A stretch of 64,000 nt of DNA from Owenweeksia hongkongensis DSM 17368 (GTDB lineage: Bacteria > Bacteroidota > Bacteroidia > Flavobacteriales > Schleiferiaceae), in contig CAMBEZ010000003.1 in assembly GCA_945865885.1 (NCBI GenBank), positions 1 through 64,000 on the forward strand, in the 5' to 3' direction. Shown here one piece after another: positions 43,101 to 50,863 of this stretch. Positions within the stretch are counted from its first letter, which is position 1. Each line of letters starts with the position of its first letter. Position numbers and translations under genes: made by a program. The notes under the pieces are model-generated. The model saw only the letters and a program-made list of their open reading frames with translations, ran no database searches and was not told where the DNA came from.

Positions 43101-43279
43101 ACTTGATTCGCACGGAGCGAATGCAAATAGGCCAAGGCACCGTGGATTCCTTGCTCCACAAAAACTCCTTCACGAGGCTGATAATGAGGTACTTCCTCCT
43201 GAATCATCACAACGGCAGCTGTTCCCAAGGCAACAGTACCGACCGCGGCAGCGGCCCAACGCTTAGTAAATAGGGTCAT
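40121..43279 (-). CDS. Large secreted BNR/sortilin-like repeat protein with T9SS type A sorting domain
   Basis: 1052 aa. N-terminal signal-like segment (MTLFTKRWAAAAVGTVALGTAAVVM). Residues ~55-530 hold repeated beta-propeller motifs of the Asp-box/BNR kind (FKSRNGGATWKSM, FKSTDRGLTWTRL, KRSNDGGLTWTTT, YRSADNGATWSKI, FKSSDHGFTWTER), as in sialidases and VPS10/sortilin. The C-terminal ~75 residues form a T9SS type A domain (LQVYPNPATDKVQVRLDL ... GHYVLTVQAGERVQSTSLVVQ). It should be exported by Sec, then moved to the cell surface by T9SS. Enzymatic activity is not implied by the repeats. ATG 43279 is preferred over GTG 43300; an A-rich leader precedes it. Confidence 0.9.
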   Translation of the reverse strand: MTLFTKRWAAAAVGTVALGTAAVVMIQEEVPHYQPREGVFVEQGIHGALAYLHSLRANQVTGEVDPAWILAAQEQADRLAAGKTASLEWESVGPDNGGGRTRALLVDRDSSNVVYVGSVSGGFFKSRNGGATWKSMSDPTHNLAVVSICQAANGDLYYGTGEFPYIGYGGGGASSTPSFIGGGMFKSTDRGLTWTRLASTVPTSATPGGEWTSVARMEAHPTNANVIYAGTTGGFKRSNDGGLTWTTTLSGLVRDMTISSGGALWVSNGGKVMYSNDEGLTWVEKSTPTPGTTGLPRRTSRTRIAVSPQNNDIVYVAQLSGDALSAVYRSADNGATWSKIGQKSAFFDPMCQSGRCQGEYDFLFAVSPKDANQIWLGGITVWDWNQTAGWRQTSTTSGFAGANPFYLHSDNHEMVFDPKNPNVAYIGNDGGIFKSSDHGFTWTERNYDYRTYQFYAFGMGRDRKLIGGTQDNGTAYIDGRGNSPAAGKRLLINNAYADGGQADISWLRPKVMFAENQNGDLGRSDDDGETFQRFYSPIMTAAESRGFSLSNWIMPYKLWETTNDPGSVDSARFELIKGIRSMGFGDGIKKVFKGKISHSQPTAKFIAGGFKVFAGPYTMTADAQGNVSGDGTGKFYPDSAYFEITFNNPPLAEVILTCDVYIPAASKIVMSSNIGGLPIPFTTPSRLDVGDVVKVQDKIQSMFFVGLNSHNDASTGLKLGGIFMTRKVHDFSNTPQWWQVAHLPGKGEPLSMEISKDGNHLFVGTNGGFVFRISNLLAARKQAQAHIDSVSKKVLTVTQIANFNGRAVTGIAVDPTNTDRVAVSLGNYGNSTYVQFSSNALAASGVSFTPKQGSGASALPATPAYSITFDKANPNTVYVGTELGMYSCANISTTPSWSEENTGLGRVAVFGIRQYRTDDLYNPATPGSQATEGELYIATHGRGFYRTGSTSVNRPVGLNERPAAGNADRNALQVYPNPATDKVQVRLDLASASDVVLTLRAVDGRLVKQVRLGRLGSDVEKVALDVQGVRPGHYVLTVQAGERVQSTSLVVQ

Positions 43280-43330
43280 ATTAAATAACAATTTGTTCAC
43301 TTGAAAGTGCGTAAATGTAAGGTAAAAACG

Positions 43331-44230
43331 TCAATGAATATGCTTTTCAGCGTGGTACGACGACCGAACCAACGGTCCGCTTTCCACGTGCCGGAAACCC
43401 ATTTTTTTACCCGCCACATGGAGTTCCTCAAATACTTTGGGCTCAATGAATTCAACAACGGGTAAGTGCTTGGGGGAGGGCTGCAGGTACTGGCCCAAAG
43501 TGACAATGTCTACGCGGGCCGCGGCCAATTCCTCCATCGTAGCCAAGACCTCTTCGACGGTCTCGCCCAAGCCCAACATAATTCCGCTTTTGGTTCGGGG
43601 CACGCGCCCTTCTTCCTTGAGGTAGCGCAGGACTTCCAAGCTGCGGTCAAACTGCGCTTGGATGCGCACCTTTCGGGTCAGGCGTCGGACCGTTTCCATG
43701 TTGTGGGAAACCACCTCCGGCGCAACTTCTGCAATGCGGTCCAGAGCATTGGTATCTCCTTTGAAATCCGGAATGAGGGTCTCCATGGTGGTGCCGGGGC
43801 TCATGCGGCGAATGGCGCGAACTACCTCAGCCCACAGGGTTGATCCACCGTCCGGCAAATCATCGCGGTCCACGCTGGTCAAAACGGCGTGTTTGATTTT
43901 CATCAACCGAATGGAACGCGCAACGCGCTCGGGCTCATCCCAATCTACTGCGTCCGGACGTCCGGTGGCCACGTTGCAGAAACCGCAGGATCGCGTGCAC
44001 GTGTTTCCCAAGATCATGAAGGTTGCGGTTCCTTCGCCCCAGCATTCGCCCATGTTGGGGCACCGACCGCTCTCGCAAATGGTGTGCAGCTTGTAGTTGT
44101 CTACCAATCCGCGAACCTTGCGGTAGTTGTCGCCCGTAGGCAACTTGACGCGCAGCCAATTGGGTTTGCGCACCGGTGCGGGCAAGGCCAACGGTGAATC
44201 GATTGTTTCGGGGGGAAGTACGGGTTCCAT
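43331..44230 (-). CDS. lipA: Lipoyl synthase
   Basis: Radical SAM enzyme inserting two sulfurs into octanoyl groups of 2-oxoacid dehydrogenases and GcvH. 299 aa. Auxiliary cluster [12 protein letters not shown], radical SAM cluster CTRSCGFC, and the C-terminal RSSYHAE with the conserved Ser that ligates the auxiliary cluster. All ligands are present. LipB is not adjacent. ATG at 44230; no strong -7 box is seen. Confidence 0.98.
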   Translation of the reverse strand: MEPVLPPETIDSPLALPAPVRKPNWLRVKLPTGDNYRKVRGLVDNYKLHTICESGRCPNMGECWGEGTATFMILGNTCTRSCGFCNVATGRPDAVDWDEPERVARSIRLMKIKHAVLTSVDRDDLPDGGSTLWAEVVRAIRRMSPGTTMETLIPDFKGDTNALDRIAEVAPEVVSHNMETVRRLTRKVRIQAQFDRSLEVLRYLKEEGRVPRTKSGIMLGLGETVEEVLATMEELAAARVDIVTLGQYLQPSPKHLPVVEFIEPKVFEELHVAGKKMGFRHVESGPLVRSSYHAEKHIH

Positions 44231-44256
44231 ACGTAATACTTAAACAACGAAAGCAA

Positions 44257-44586
44257 TCAGAAAGTTTGCGCCCAATGCTGAATCGTTTCGCCGTTGACCG
44301 AGTCGTGCGAGACGTTTGCCACGGCATTGCCGCGAACCACCAAAATCAGTTGAGGGCTCTCGTGCTGTACGTCCAACCGTCGGGCCAATTCCTGGGAAAA
44401 AGATCGCTGAGCCACCACGTCTACCTCCAACAGACGCCATGGAAGGGGTTGACTGGACTGCAAGGCTCGTTTGGCCCACGTGCTGACGGGGCAGCGCGGG
44501 CTGTGTTTGTAAAGGAGAAAAGCTTCTGGGGAATCCCCGGAGAGCGTGGGCCATTGGTCCTCGCTCAGAAATTCCCATGAACTCAT
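44257..44586 (-). CDS. ytxJ: Bacillithiol system redox-active protein YtxJ (DUF2847)
   Basis: 109 aa thioredoxin-fold protein. FLLYKHSPRCPVSTWAKRAL carries the single active-site Cys of the family, VDVVAQRSFSQELARRLDVQHESPQLILVV contains the cis-Pro HESPQ signature, and a C-terminal SHDSV follows. YtxJ proteins are thought to be monothiol bacilliredoxins acting with bacillithiol. It overlaps the stop of a 42-aa lipoprotein gene (ATGA). Bacillithiol use is an inference; no bsh genes are in this window. Confidence 0.9.
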   Translation of the reverse strand: MSSWEFLSEDQWPTLSGDSPEAFLLYKHSPRCPVSTWAKRALQSSQPLPWRLLEVDVVAQRSFSQELARRLDVQHESPQLILVVRGNAVANVSHDSVNGETIQHWAQTF

Positions 44587-44711
44587 GCCCGCACGGCAGG
44601 CGCAGTCTGCGCACTTCCGGTAAATGCAGGGCAGGGATCATGCGATCCACAGGCGGAAGCAGCGGCGGCCAAGGCTACCAATACTGCAAAAGCAATCAAG
44701 CGCTTTTTCAT
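44583..44711 (-). CDS. Tiny lipoprotein (42 aa) coupled to ytxJ
   Basis: ATG 44711, TGA 44583-44585. MKKRLIAFAVLVALAAAASAC is a textbook lipoprotein signal with the lipidated Cys at 21. The mature peptide is only 22 residues (GSHDPCPAFTGSAQTAPAVRA after the Cys), with a second Cys in a CPAF motif. The stop overlaps the ytxJ start. A near-match box AATATTTG ends 4 nt before the ATG. Similar short lipoproteins ending soon after a CPAY/CPAF motif occur in Bacteroidota; function unknown. Confidence 0.78.
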   Translation of the reverse strand: MKKRLIAFAVLVALAAAASACGSHDPCPAFTGSAQTAPAVRA

Positions 44712-44752
44712 GAGACAAATATTTGCCCAAAAATAAGGAAATTTGCTGCTTC

Positions 44753-45418
44753 ATGAAGTCGTTTCCCAAAGAAGTTGTTGCCGCTTGGCCCTGCCTGGCC
44801 GGATTGTGGCCCGTTTTGGACCGGCTGTGTGAGGAGGAAGCTACTGGAAATGAGGTGTTTCCACCCGAAATAGCGCGCTATGCTGCGCTCACCACAACCC
44901 CGTTTGCGTCCACCCGCGTGGTGGTTTTGGGGCAAGACCCCTACCACGGTCCCGGACAAGCCAACGGTTTGGCGTTCTCGGTGCACGGAAACACTCCCCT
45001 CCCCCCCTCCCTGAAAAATATTTTTCAGGAATTGCAGTCCGACTGCGGCGGCACGCGTCGAACCGGTGGAGATTTGACGGATTGGGCCGCTCAAGGAGTT
45101 TTGTTGCTGAACACGGCCTGGAGTGTTGCTCCCGGCATGCCCGGGTCCCACGGCAAATGGGGCTGGAACGAACCCGTGGACTGTCTGCTGAATGCCCTCA
45201 ACCAAGGAGAAAATCGGATTGTATTCCTCGCTTGGGGCAAACCTGCGCAGCTGCGCTTAAAGGGAATCAACCTCAACCGCCACGCCGTTTTGGCCAGCCC
45301 CCACCCCTCGCCCTTGGGCGCGTATCGGGGATTTTGGGGCAGTAAGCCGTTCAGCAAAACCAACGAGCTATTGGCCTCTTGGGGAGCATCTCCCATCGAT
45401 TGGAATGGCTACCTTTAA
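44753..45418 (+). CDS. ung: Uracil-DNA glycosylase, family 1
   Basis: Removes uracil from DNA. 221 aa. Water-activating motif VVVLGQDPYHGPGQANGLAFS, uracil-binding LLLNTAWSV (usual LLLNxxLTV, so AWSV is a variant), and the minor-groove loop ASPHPSPLGAYRGFWGSKPFS. ATG 44753 was chosen over an upstream in-frame codon because the family starts at FPKEW-like sequence (here KSFPKEVVAAWPCL). The stop is part of the TACCTTTA box of rmuC. Confidence 0.96.
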   Translation: MKSFPKEVVAAWPCLAGLWPVLDRLCEEEATGNEVFPPEIARYAALTTTPFASTRVVVLGQDPYHGPGQANGLAFSVHGNTPLPPSLKNIFQELQSDCGGTRRTGGDLTDWAAQGVLLLNTAWSVAPGMPGSHGKWGWNEPVDCLLNALNQGENRIVFLAWGKPAQLRLKGINLNRHAVLASPHPSPLGAYRGFWGSKPFSKTNELLASWGASPIDWNGYL

Positions 45419-45421
45419 GGC

Positions 45422-46774
45422 ATGAACGAGACGGTGTCCCTTTTGATTGCCCTGGTGGGTGCAAGCCTGGCATTGCTGAGCTTTTGGTTTCGGAAAAATG
45501 CGTCGGCCAGCGGAGGAAACGGGACTGCAGACCATCGCCAGCTGGAGACGGACCTGGCCACCCAACAGGCGTACTTGGCCAGCGAGAAACAGCGCACCGC
45601 GGAATTGACCGCTGAGGTGAGCCGACTGAACGGTGAACTGCGCCTGGCGGAAGCAGATTTGGCCCGACTGCGCGAAAAAACCGAAAATCAGACTGCGGTT
45701 CAGGAACAAATGAAGAACGAGTTCAAGGTGCTCGCGCAAGAAGTGGTGCAGCGGGCGTCGGCCCAAGTAACCGAGCAACTCAAGGAAGGGAACAAATCCC
45801 AACTGGACTTGGTGCTGGCCCCCTTTAAAGAGCGTCTGGAGCTCTTTGCCAAGCGCGTAGACGACACCCACTTGCAAGGACAAAACGAGCGTATTTCCTT
45901 GAAAACCGAACTGCAAAGACTGGTGGAACAGAACGAAAAGCTCAACCGCGAGGCTGCGTCGCTCACCAAAGCGCTCCGAGGCGACGTCAAAATGCAGGGG
46001 AATTGGGGCGAAATGATTTTGGAGCAAATGCTAGAGAAATCAGGCTTGACCAAGGGCGTGGAGTACGAAGTGCAACACAGCGTCACTACCGAAGACGGCA
46101 AGCGCTACCAACCGGATGTCTTGCTGCATCTTCCCGAAGGAAAGCAGTTGATCATTGATTCCAAGGTGAGTTTGGTTGCTTTTGATCGGTTTGTCAACGC
46201 CGAGAACGACGACTTGCAAAAGGCAGCGCTCAAAGAACACGTGCAATCCCTGCGCAACCACATCAAAGGACTGGCGGACAAGAACTACCAAGACCTAAAG
46301 AAAGGCAGCCTGGATTTTGTGTTTTTGTTCGTCCCCATTGAAGGGGCCTACGCGGCCGCCCTCCAAGCGGAACCCGCTTTGTACCAAGAGGCGTACGACA
46401 AAAACATTGTATTGGTGAGTACGGCAAACTTGTGGGCCACGTTGCGAACCATCGCCATGGTGTGGCGCCAAGAAAAGCAAAACGCCAACGTGCAAGAAAT
46501 CATCCGCCAGGCCTCCGGCTTGTACGACAAATTCGTGGGCTTCACGGACGATTTGCGCAAGATGGGCAGCAAAATGGACGAGGCCAAAAACTTCTACATC
46601 GACGGAATGAAAAAACTGACGGAAGGACGTGGGAATTTGGTCACCAGCGTAGAGAAGCTCCGGTTGCTGGGGCTCAAGAATTCCAAGGTGCAAAACCCGG
46701 CCTTGTTGGACCGTGCCTTAGCCCAAGAAATAGACCTCAACGAAACTACAGAACTACCCGAAACGGACGCATGA
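45422..46774 (+). CDS. rmuC: DNA recombination protein RmuC
   Basis: 450 aa. One N-terminal membrane span (VSLLIALVGASLALLSFWF), a long coiled coil (residues ~40-180), then the RmuC nuclease-like core (QGNWGEMILEQMLEKSGL ... YQPDVLLHLPEGKQLIIDSKVSLVAFDRFV, with the D...EGK/DSK pattern of PD-(D/E)XK enzymes). RmuC limits inversions at short repeats. A box TACCTTTA (45410-45417) ends 4 nt before the ATG and shares the stop codon of ung. It overlaps rlmB by 4 nt. Confidence 0.95.
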   Translation: MNETVSLLIALVGASLALLSFWFRKNASASGGNGTADHRQLETDLATQQAYLASEKQRTAELTAEVSRLNGELRLAEADLARLREKTENQTAVQEQMKNEFKVLAQEVVQRASAQVTEQLKEGNKSQLDLVLAPFKERLELFAKRVDDTHLQGQNERISLKTELQRLVEQNEKLNREAASLTKALRGDVKMQGNWGEMILEQMLEKSGLTKGVEYEVQHSVTTEDGKRYQPDVLLHLPEGKQLIIDSKVSLVAFDRFVNAENDDLQKAALKEHVQSLRNHIKGLADKNYQDLKKGSLDFVFLFVPIEGAYAAALQAEPALYQEAYDKNIVLVSTANLWATLRTIAMVWRQEKQNANVQEIIRQASGLYDKFVGFTDDLRKMGSKMDEAKNFYIDGMKKLTEGRGNLVTSVEKLRLLGLKNSKVQNPALLDRALAQEIDLNETTELPETDA

Positions 46775-47517
46775 ACGAAGAACTAATCTACGGGATGCAC
46801 CCCGTGCTGGAGGCCATAGCTGCCGGCAAAGAAATCGATCGAATTTTTGTGCAACAGGGATTGCGCGGCGCGGCCTTTCAGGAATTGTGGGGAGCTATTA
46901 AAGAGCACAGCCTGGCGTTTAAATACGTACCCATTGAAAAACTGAATCGACTGACCCGCAAGAATCACCAAGGAATTATTGCCTTTGTGTCCCAAGTGGA
47001 GTACCAACTTTTGGAGGAGATTGTTCCCATGGTGTACGACCGGGGCGAAACACCTCTGTTGCTGGCGCTGGACCGCGTGACCGACGTTCGAAATGCCGGT
47101 GCCATTGCGCGCAGCATTGAATGCGTGGGCGGTCATGCCCTGATCATGGGGGAGAAAAACGCAGCCCCCATGAACGGAGACGCCGTCAAGGCTTCCGCCG
47201 GAGCACTGCTTCGACTGCCGGTGTGCCGGGAAAAATCGCTGGTTCGTGCGCTGGAACAACTGGCCCAAGACGGACTCCAAATTATAGGCATCACGGAAAA
47301 GGCGTCGCAAACCCTTCCGGAAATTGACTTTACGCTACCGTCTGTTTTGGTGATGGGCTCTGAAGAGGATGGATTGTCTCCGGAGGTGATGCGTACCTGC
47401 CACGTGCGGGCCAAAATTCCCATGATGGGACACGTGGCTTCATTGAACGTATCCGTTGCCGCAGGCATGGCAATGTACGAGGCACAACGGCAACGAATGG
47501 CCCAAGGACAGGTTTGA
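46771..47517 (+). CDS. rlmB: 23S rRNA (guanosine-2'-O-)-methyltransferase RlmB / SpoU family
   Basis: 248 aa SPOUT methyltransferase. The N-terminal substrate-binding domain starts ELIYGMHPVLEAIAAGKEIDRIFVQ. The knot shows DRVTDVRNAGAIARSIECVG (motif 1), VLVMGSEEDGLSPEV (motif 2) and MGHVASLNVSVAAGMAMYEA (motif 3). It methylates G2251-equivalent in 23S rRNA in characterised members. The start at 46771 overlaps the rmuC stop; upstream in-frame sequence is inside rmuC and rejected. Confidence 0.95.
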   Translation: MNEELIYGMHPVLEAIAAGKEIDRIFVQQGLRGAAFQELWGAIKEHSLAFKYVPIEKLNRLTRKNHQGIIAFVSQVEYQLLEEIVPMVYDRGETPLLLALDRVTDVRNAGAIARSIECVGGHALIMGEKNAAPMNGDAVKASAGALLRLPVCREKSLVRALEQLAQDGLQIIGITEKASQTLPEIDFTLPSVLVMGSEEDGLSPEVMRTCHVRAKIPMMGHVASLNVSVAAGMAMYEAQRQRMAQGQV

Positions 47518-47609
47518 GCCTCCCCTAGCCAAGGAATTGAATCTGCCATGCGGTTGGTGCCTTTCGGCAACACCACCCTGGAGGCCGTTTTTCAACCTTA
47601 ATTTGGCCG

Positions 47610-50228
47610 TTAACCCTTCAGTACTTCTTGCAGCAAGGCCATTTTGGACTCCGCGTCCGCCAATTTCTTGCGTTCGTTGTCGATCACGGAAGCCGGTGCA
47701 CCGGACACAAAGCGCTCGTTGCTCAACTTGGCCTGGATGCTCTTGGCAAATCCCTGCAAGTAAACCAGGTCCTTTTCCGCCTTTTCACGCTCGTTGGCGG
47801 CATCCGCTTCGGAAACCGTAAGAACCACATGAAATTCGCGCGTTCCCGCGCGTACCGCGGTGGTGTCCGTGGGGGCCTCCAGGCAGGACTCAAAACGCGA
47901 CAGGTTCGTGAGTTTCTGAATCAAGGCAGCGCCCGCAGGTTCCGCGCCGGTGTAGTAAACGTCCAAAGCTTCTTTGAACGGAACGTTCTTGTCTTTGCGC
48001 AAGGTGCGCAGCGCGGTGACTACCCCTTCCAAAGAAGTAAAGTCCGCAAGCAGGCTGCGGTCCGCGGTGCTTGGTGCGGGCCACGCTGCGTGGTTGATGG
48101 TGCTGCCTTCCGGACGCTCCGCCAATACGTGGTACACCTCTTCGGTGATGAACGGCATAAACGGGTGCAGCAAGATCATTAATTCTTCAAAGAATGCGAC
48201 GGTTGCTGCCAAGGTACTGGCTGCAATGGGCGCGCCGTAGGCGGGCTTCACGGCCTCCAAATACCAAGCGCAGAAATCGTCCCATACCAATTTGTAAGTG
48301 CGCATGAGCGCCTCGGAAAGGCGGTACTTGTCAAAATCATCGTTCAGATCCGCAACGGCTTGAGCCAGAACTTGCTCAAACCAACGAACAGCCCACTCGG
48401 AGGCGGCGTCGGCAGGCACCTCCGCCACTTCCCAACCCTTTACCAAACGCAAGGCGTTCCACACCTTGTTGGTGAAGTTTCGGCCCGTAACGCACAAATC
48501 CTCGTCAAAGGGCAAATCGTTCCCGGCGGGGGAGGTCAACAGCATGCCCATGCGCACGCCGTCGGCACTGTACTGATCAATCAAAACCAAGGGATCCGGT
48601 GAATTGCCCAATGATTTGGACATCTTACGACCCTGTTTGTCCCGCACAATTCCGGTGAGGTACACATTCTCAAACGGACGTTTTCCGGTGTATTCGTATC
48701 CGGCCATGGCCATGCGCGCCACCCAAAAGAAAAGAATCTCCGGAGCGGTCACCAAGTCCTGCGTGGGGTAGTAGTAGGCCATTTCGGGATTGTCCGGACG
48801 GTTGATGCCGTCGAATACGGAAATGGGCCACAACCAGCTGGAAAACCAGGTATCCAAACAGTCCGCGTCCTGACGCAAATCGCTAGCCGCCAAAGAAGGA
48901 TTTCCGGAGGCGGAGCGCGCTTTTTCCAGGGCATCCTCCGCGCTCAGGGCCACCACAAAATCGTTCTCGCCGGTGCCGTAGAAATACGCCGGGATGCGGT
49001 GTCCCCACCACAACTGGCGGGAAATGCACCAATCCTTAACGTTTTCCATCCAGTGGCGGTACGTGTTCTTGAATTTTTCCGGAATCAAGCGGATTTCGTT
49101 GGACTCCACCGCTTCCAAAGCAGGTTTCGCCAATTCCGGCATGCGAATCCACCACTGCAAGGACAGACGCGGCTCCACAACCGCCCCGGTGCGCTCGGAC
49201 GTGCCCACCGAAGAAGCGTACTCCTCCACCTTGGCCAACAATCCATTGGCCTCTAAGTCCGCCGCCACCTGCTTGCGCGCCGCAAAGCGATCCATTCCGG
49301 CGTACTGCAGCCCGTGGGCGCTCAACGTACCGTCTTCGTTCAAAACGTCCAAGGTCTCCAGGCCGTGCTTCTGACCAATGGCAAAGTCATTCCAATCGTG
49401 GGCGGGCGTCACCTTCAAGCAACCCGTTCCAAAATCCGTAGCCACGTAATCGTCCGCCACAATGGGGATCAGTCGGTCCCCCACCGGAACGCGCACGCGC
49501 TTGCCGTGCAGGTGCCGATACCGCTCGTCCTTGGGATTGACCGCAATGGCCACATCGCCCATGATCGTTTCCGGGCGCGACGTTGCCACCGTCAGGTAGG
49601 TCCCCGGCGCGTCTTCCAATTCGTAGCGCACGTGGTAGAGTTTGGCTTGGATGTCCTTGTGGATCACCTCCTCATCAGACAAGGACGTTTTGGCTTCCGG
49701 ATCCCAGTGCACCATGCGCAAGCCGCGGTAGATGAACCCTTTTTCGTAGAGGTCCACAAATACTTTGTACACGCTGTCCGACCGTTCTTCGTCCAGGGTG
49801 AAGGCAGTACGGTCCCAGTCGCAGCTGGCCCCCAACTTCTTCAATTGGTCCAAAATGATTCCGCCGTGTTTGTGGGTCCAGTCCCAAGCGTGTTCCAGGA
49901 ACGCATCGCGGGTCAGGTCAGACTTCTTGATGCCTTCTGCCCGAAGCTTTTGCACCACCTTCGCCTCCGTCGCAATGGACGCGTGGTCCGTTCCCGGAAC
50001 CCAGCAAGCATTAAAACCGCGCAATCGTGCACGACGCACCAAAACGTCTTGAATGGTGTTGTTCAGCATGTGCCCCATGTGCAGCACGCCCGTGACGTTG
50101 GGCGGCGGGATGACGATGGTGTAGGCGGGCCGACCGTCCGGAATGGACTTAAAATGTTGATTCTGCAACCAGTAGGCGTACCATTTTGCTTCAATGGCCT
50201 GGGGGGCGTATTTGCTGGGGAGTTCCAT
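47610..50228 (-). CDS. valS: Valine--tRNA ligase
   Basis: Class I aminoacyl-tRNA synthetase. 872 aa. HIGH motif written HMGHML (PPPNVTGVLHMGHMLNNT), KMSKS in GRKMSKSLGNSPDPL, editing domain between (TYLTVATSRPETIMGD), anticodon-binding domain and the C-terminal coiled-coil arm of ValS (VYLQGFAKSIQAKLSNERF, then ERKKLADAESKM). ATG 50228 was chosen: a perfect TACTTTTG ends 6 nt upstream. The 92-nt gap to rlmB (convergent) shows only a weak hairpin. Confidence 0.98.
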   Translation of the reverse strand: MELPSKYAPQAIEAKWYAYWLQNQHFKSIPDGRPAYTIVIPPPNVTGVLHMGHMLNNTIQDVLVRRARLRGFNACWVPGTDHASIATEAKVVQKLRAEGIKKSDLTRDAFLEHAWDWTHKHGGIILDQLKKLGASCDWDRTAFTLDEERSDSVYKVFVDLYEKGFIYRGLRMVHWDPEAKTSLSDEEVIHKDIQAKLYHVRYELEDAPGTYLTVATSRPETIMGDVAIAVNPKDERYRHLHGKRVRVPVGDRLIPIVADDYVATDFGTGCLKVTPAHDWNDFAIGQKHGLETLDVLNEDGTLSAHGLQYAGMDRFAARKQVAADLEANGLLAKVEEYASSVGTSERTGAVVEPRLSLQWWIRMPELAKPALEAVESNEIRLIPEKFKNTYRHWMENVKDWCISRQLWWGHRIPAYFYGTGENDFVVALSAEDALEKARSASGNPSLAASDLRQDADCLDTWFSSWLWPISVFDGINRPDNPEMAYYYPTQDLVTAPEILFFWVARMAMAGYEYTGKRPFENVYLTGIVRDKQGRKMSKSLGNSPDPLVLIDQYSADGVRMGMLLTSPAGNDLPFDEDLCVTGRNFTNKVWNALRLVKGWEVAEVPADAASEWAVRWFEQVLAQAVADLNDDFDKYRLSEALMRTYKLVWDDFCAWYLEAVKPAYGAPIAASTLAATVAFFEELMILLHPFMPFITEEVYHVLAERPEGSTINHAAWPAPSTADRSLLADFTSLEGVVTALRTLRKDKNVPFKEALDVYYTGAEPAGAALIQKLTNLSRFESCLEAPTDTTAVRAGTREFHVVLTVSEADAANEREKAEKDLVYLQGFAKSIQAKLSNERFVSGAPASVIDNERKKLADAESKMALLQEVLKG

Positions 50229-50234
50229 AGTTTG

Positions 50235-50242
50235 CAAAAGTA
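50235..50242 (-). promoter_or_regulatory. -7 element TACTTTTG of valS
   Basis: CAAAAGTA on the plus strand, ending 6 nt before the valS ATG. Predicts a leader of 0-2 nt. Confidence 0.7.
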
Positions 50243-50290
50243 CGCTTTGGCACCGTTTTTGAATGCACTTGTGGATGTTGTGCCAATGTG

Positions 50291-50298
50291 TACATTTG
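50291..50298 (+). promoter_or_regulatory. -7 element TACATTTG of the DUF1573 gene
   Basis: Perfect TAnnTTTG, 35 nt before the ATG at 50334. A TTG-rich stretch (TTGTGGATGTTG) lies about 12-25 nt upstream as a possible -33 region. The leader is very A-rich (AAAAAATTAAAATC), as in well-translated Bacteroidota mRNAs lacking a Shine-Dalgarno. Confidence 0.7.
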
Positions 50299-50333
50299 TT
50301 TCGCTTTCGAAAAAATTAAAATCAAAGTCCACC

Positions 50334-50789
50334 ATGAAAAACATTTTCCTCACCGCTGCTTTCGCCTTGGGTTCCTTGAGCTTCGCGTTCGCTCAAAGCA
50401 CGCCAGCAACCAATCCAAACGCTGCAGAAGTCGCGTTTGAAAAAGAAATCGTCGACTACGGCAAAATTACCAAAGGAGCCAATGGCGAGCGTGAGTTTGT
50501 GTTCAAGAACACCGGCAAAGAGCCGTTGATCATCAACAATTGCTATGGATCTTGCGGTTGCACGGTTCCAGAATGGCCCCGCACCCCCATTGCTCCCGGT
50601 GCAAAAGCATCCATTAAAGTGAAGTACGACACCCAGCGTCTGGGCGCGTTTACCAAGACTGTTACCGTTCAATCGAACGCCAAGTCTGCCACCAAGGTAT
50701 TGACCATCAAAGGCGATGTGACTGATGCCCCTCAGCCGATTACCACGCCCGTCAACGACAAGGGCACCGGCTCCAAGGTGAGCAAATAA
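50334..50789 (+). CDS. Exported DUF1573 domain protein
   Basis: 151 aa. Signal peptide MKNIFLTAAFALGSLSFAFAQ. The mature part is one ASH/DUF1573 beta-sandwich: FEKEIVDYGKITKGANGEREFVFKNTG, then NNCYGSCGCTVPEWPRTPIAPG with three Cys (CxxxCGC), then VKYDTQRLGAFTKTVTVQSNA. Very common and often abundant in Bacteroidota; function unknown. It has its own promoter with leader and a strong terminator, so it is a monocistronic gene. Longer in-frame extension upstream is antisense to valS and is rejected. Confidence 0.92.
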   Translation: MKNIFLTAAFALGSLSFAFAQSTPATNPNAAEVAFEKEIVDYGKITKGANGEREFVFKNTGKEPLIINNCYGSCGCTVPEWPRTPIAPGAKASIKVKYDTQRLGAFTKTVTVQSNAKSATKVLTIKGDVTDAPQPITTPVNDKGTGSKVSK

Positions 50790-50825
50790 TCTTCTGATTT
50801 TCCGGAATTCCTTTCCGACCTTTGT

Positions 50826-50859
50826 ACCCGCTGCCGTTCCGGCAGCGGGTTTTTTATTT
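50826..50859 (+). terminator. Intrinsic terminator of the DUF1573 gene, abutting the next gene's start
   Basis: Perfect 11-bp stem ACCCGCTGCCG / CGGCAGCGGGT, loop TTC, T-rich tail to 50860. The aminotransferase ATG is at 50864. The -7-like GACCTTTG at 50817-50824 just upstream would start transcription within the stem. Confidence 0.92.
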
Positions 50860-50863
50860 TGTC

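Noticed and set aside
44753-45418. Ung suspected to be defective because of NTAWSV in place of NxxLTV
   Set aside because: The catalytic GQDPYH and HPSPL motifs are intact and length is normal, so the change is a tolerated variant.
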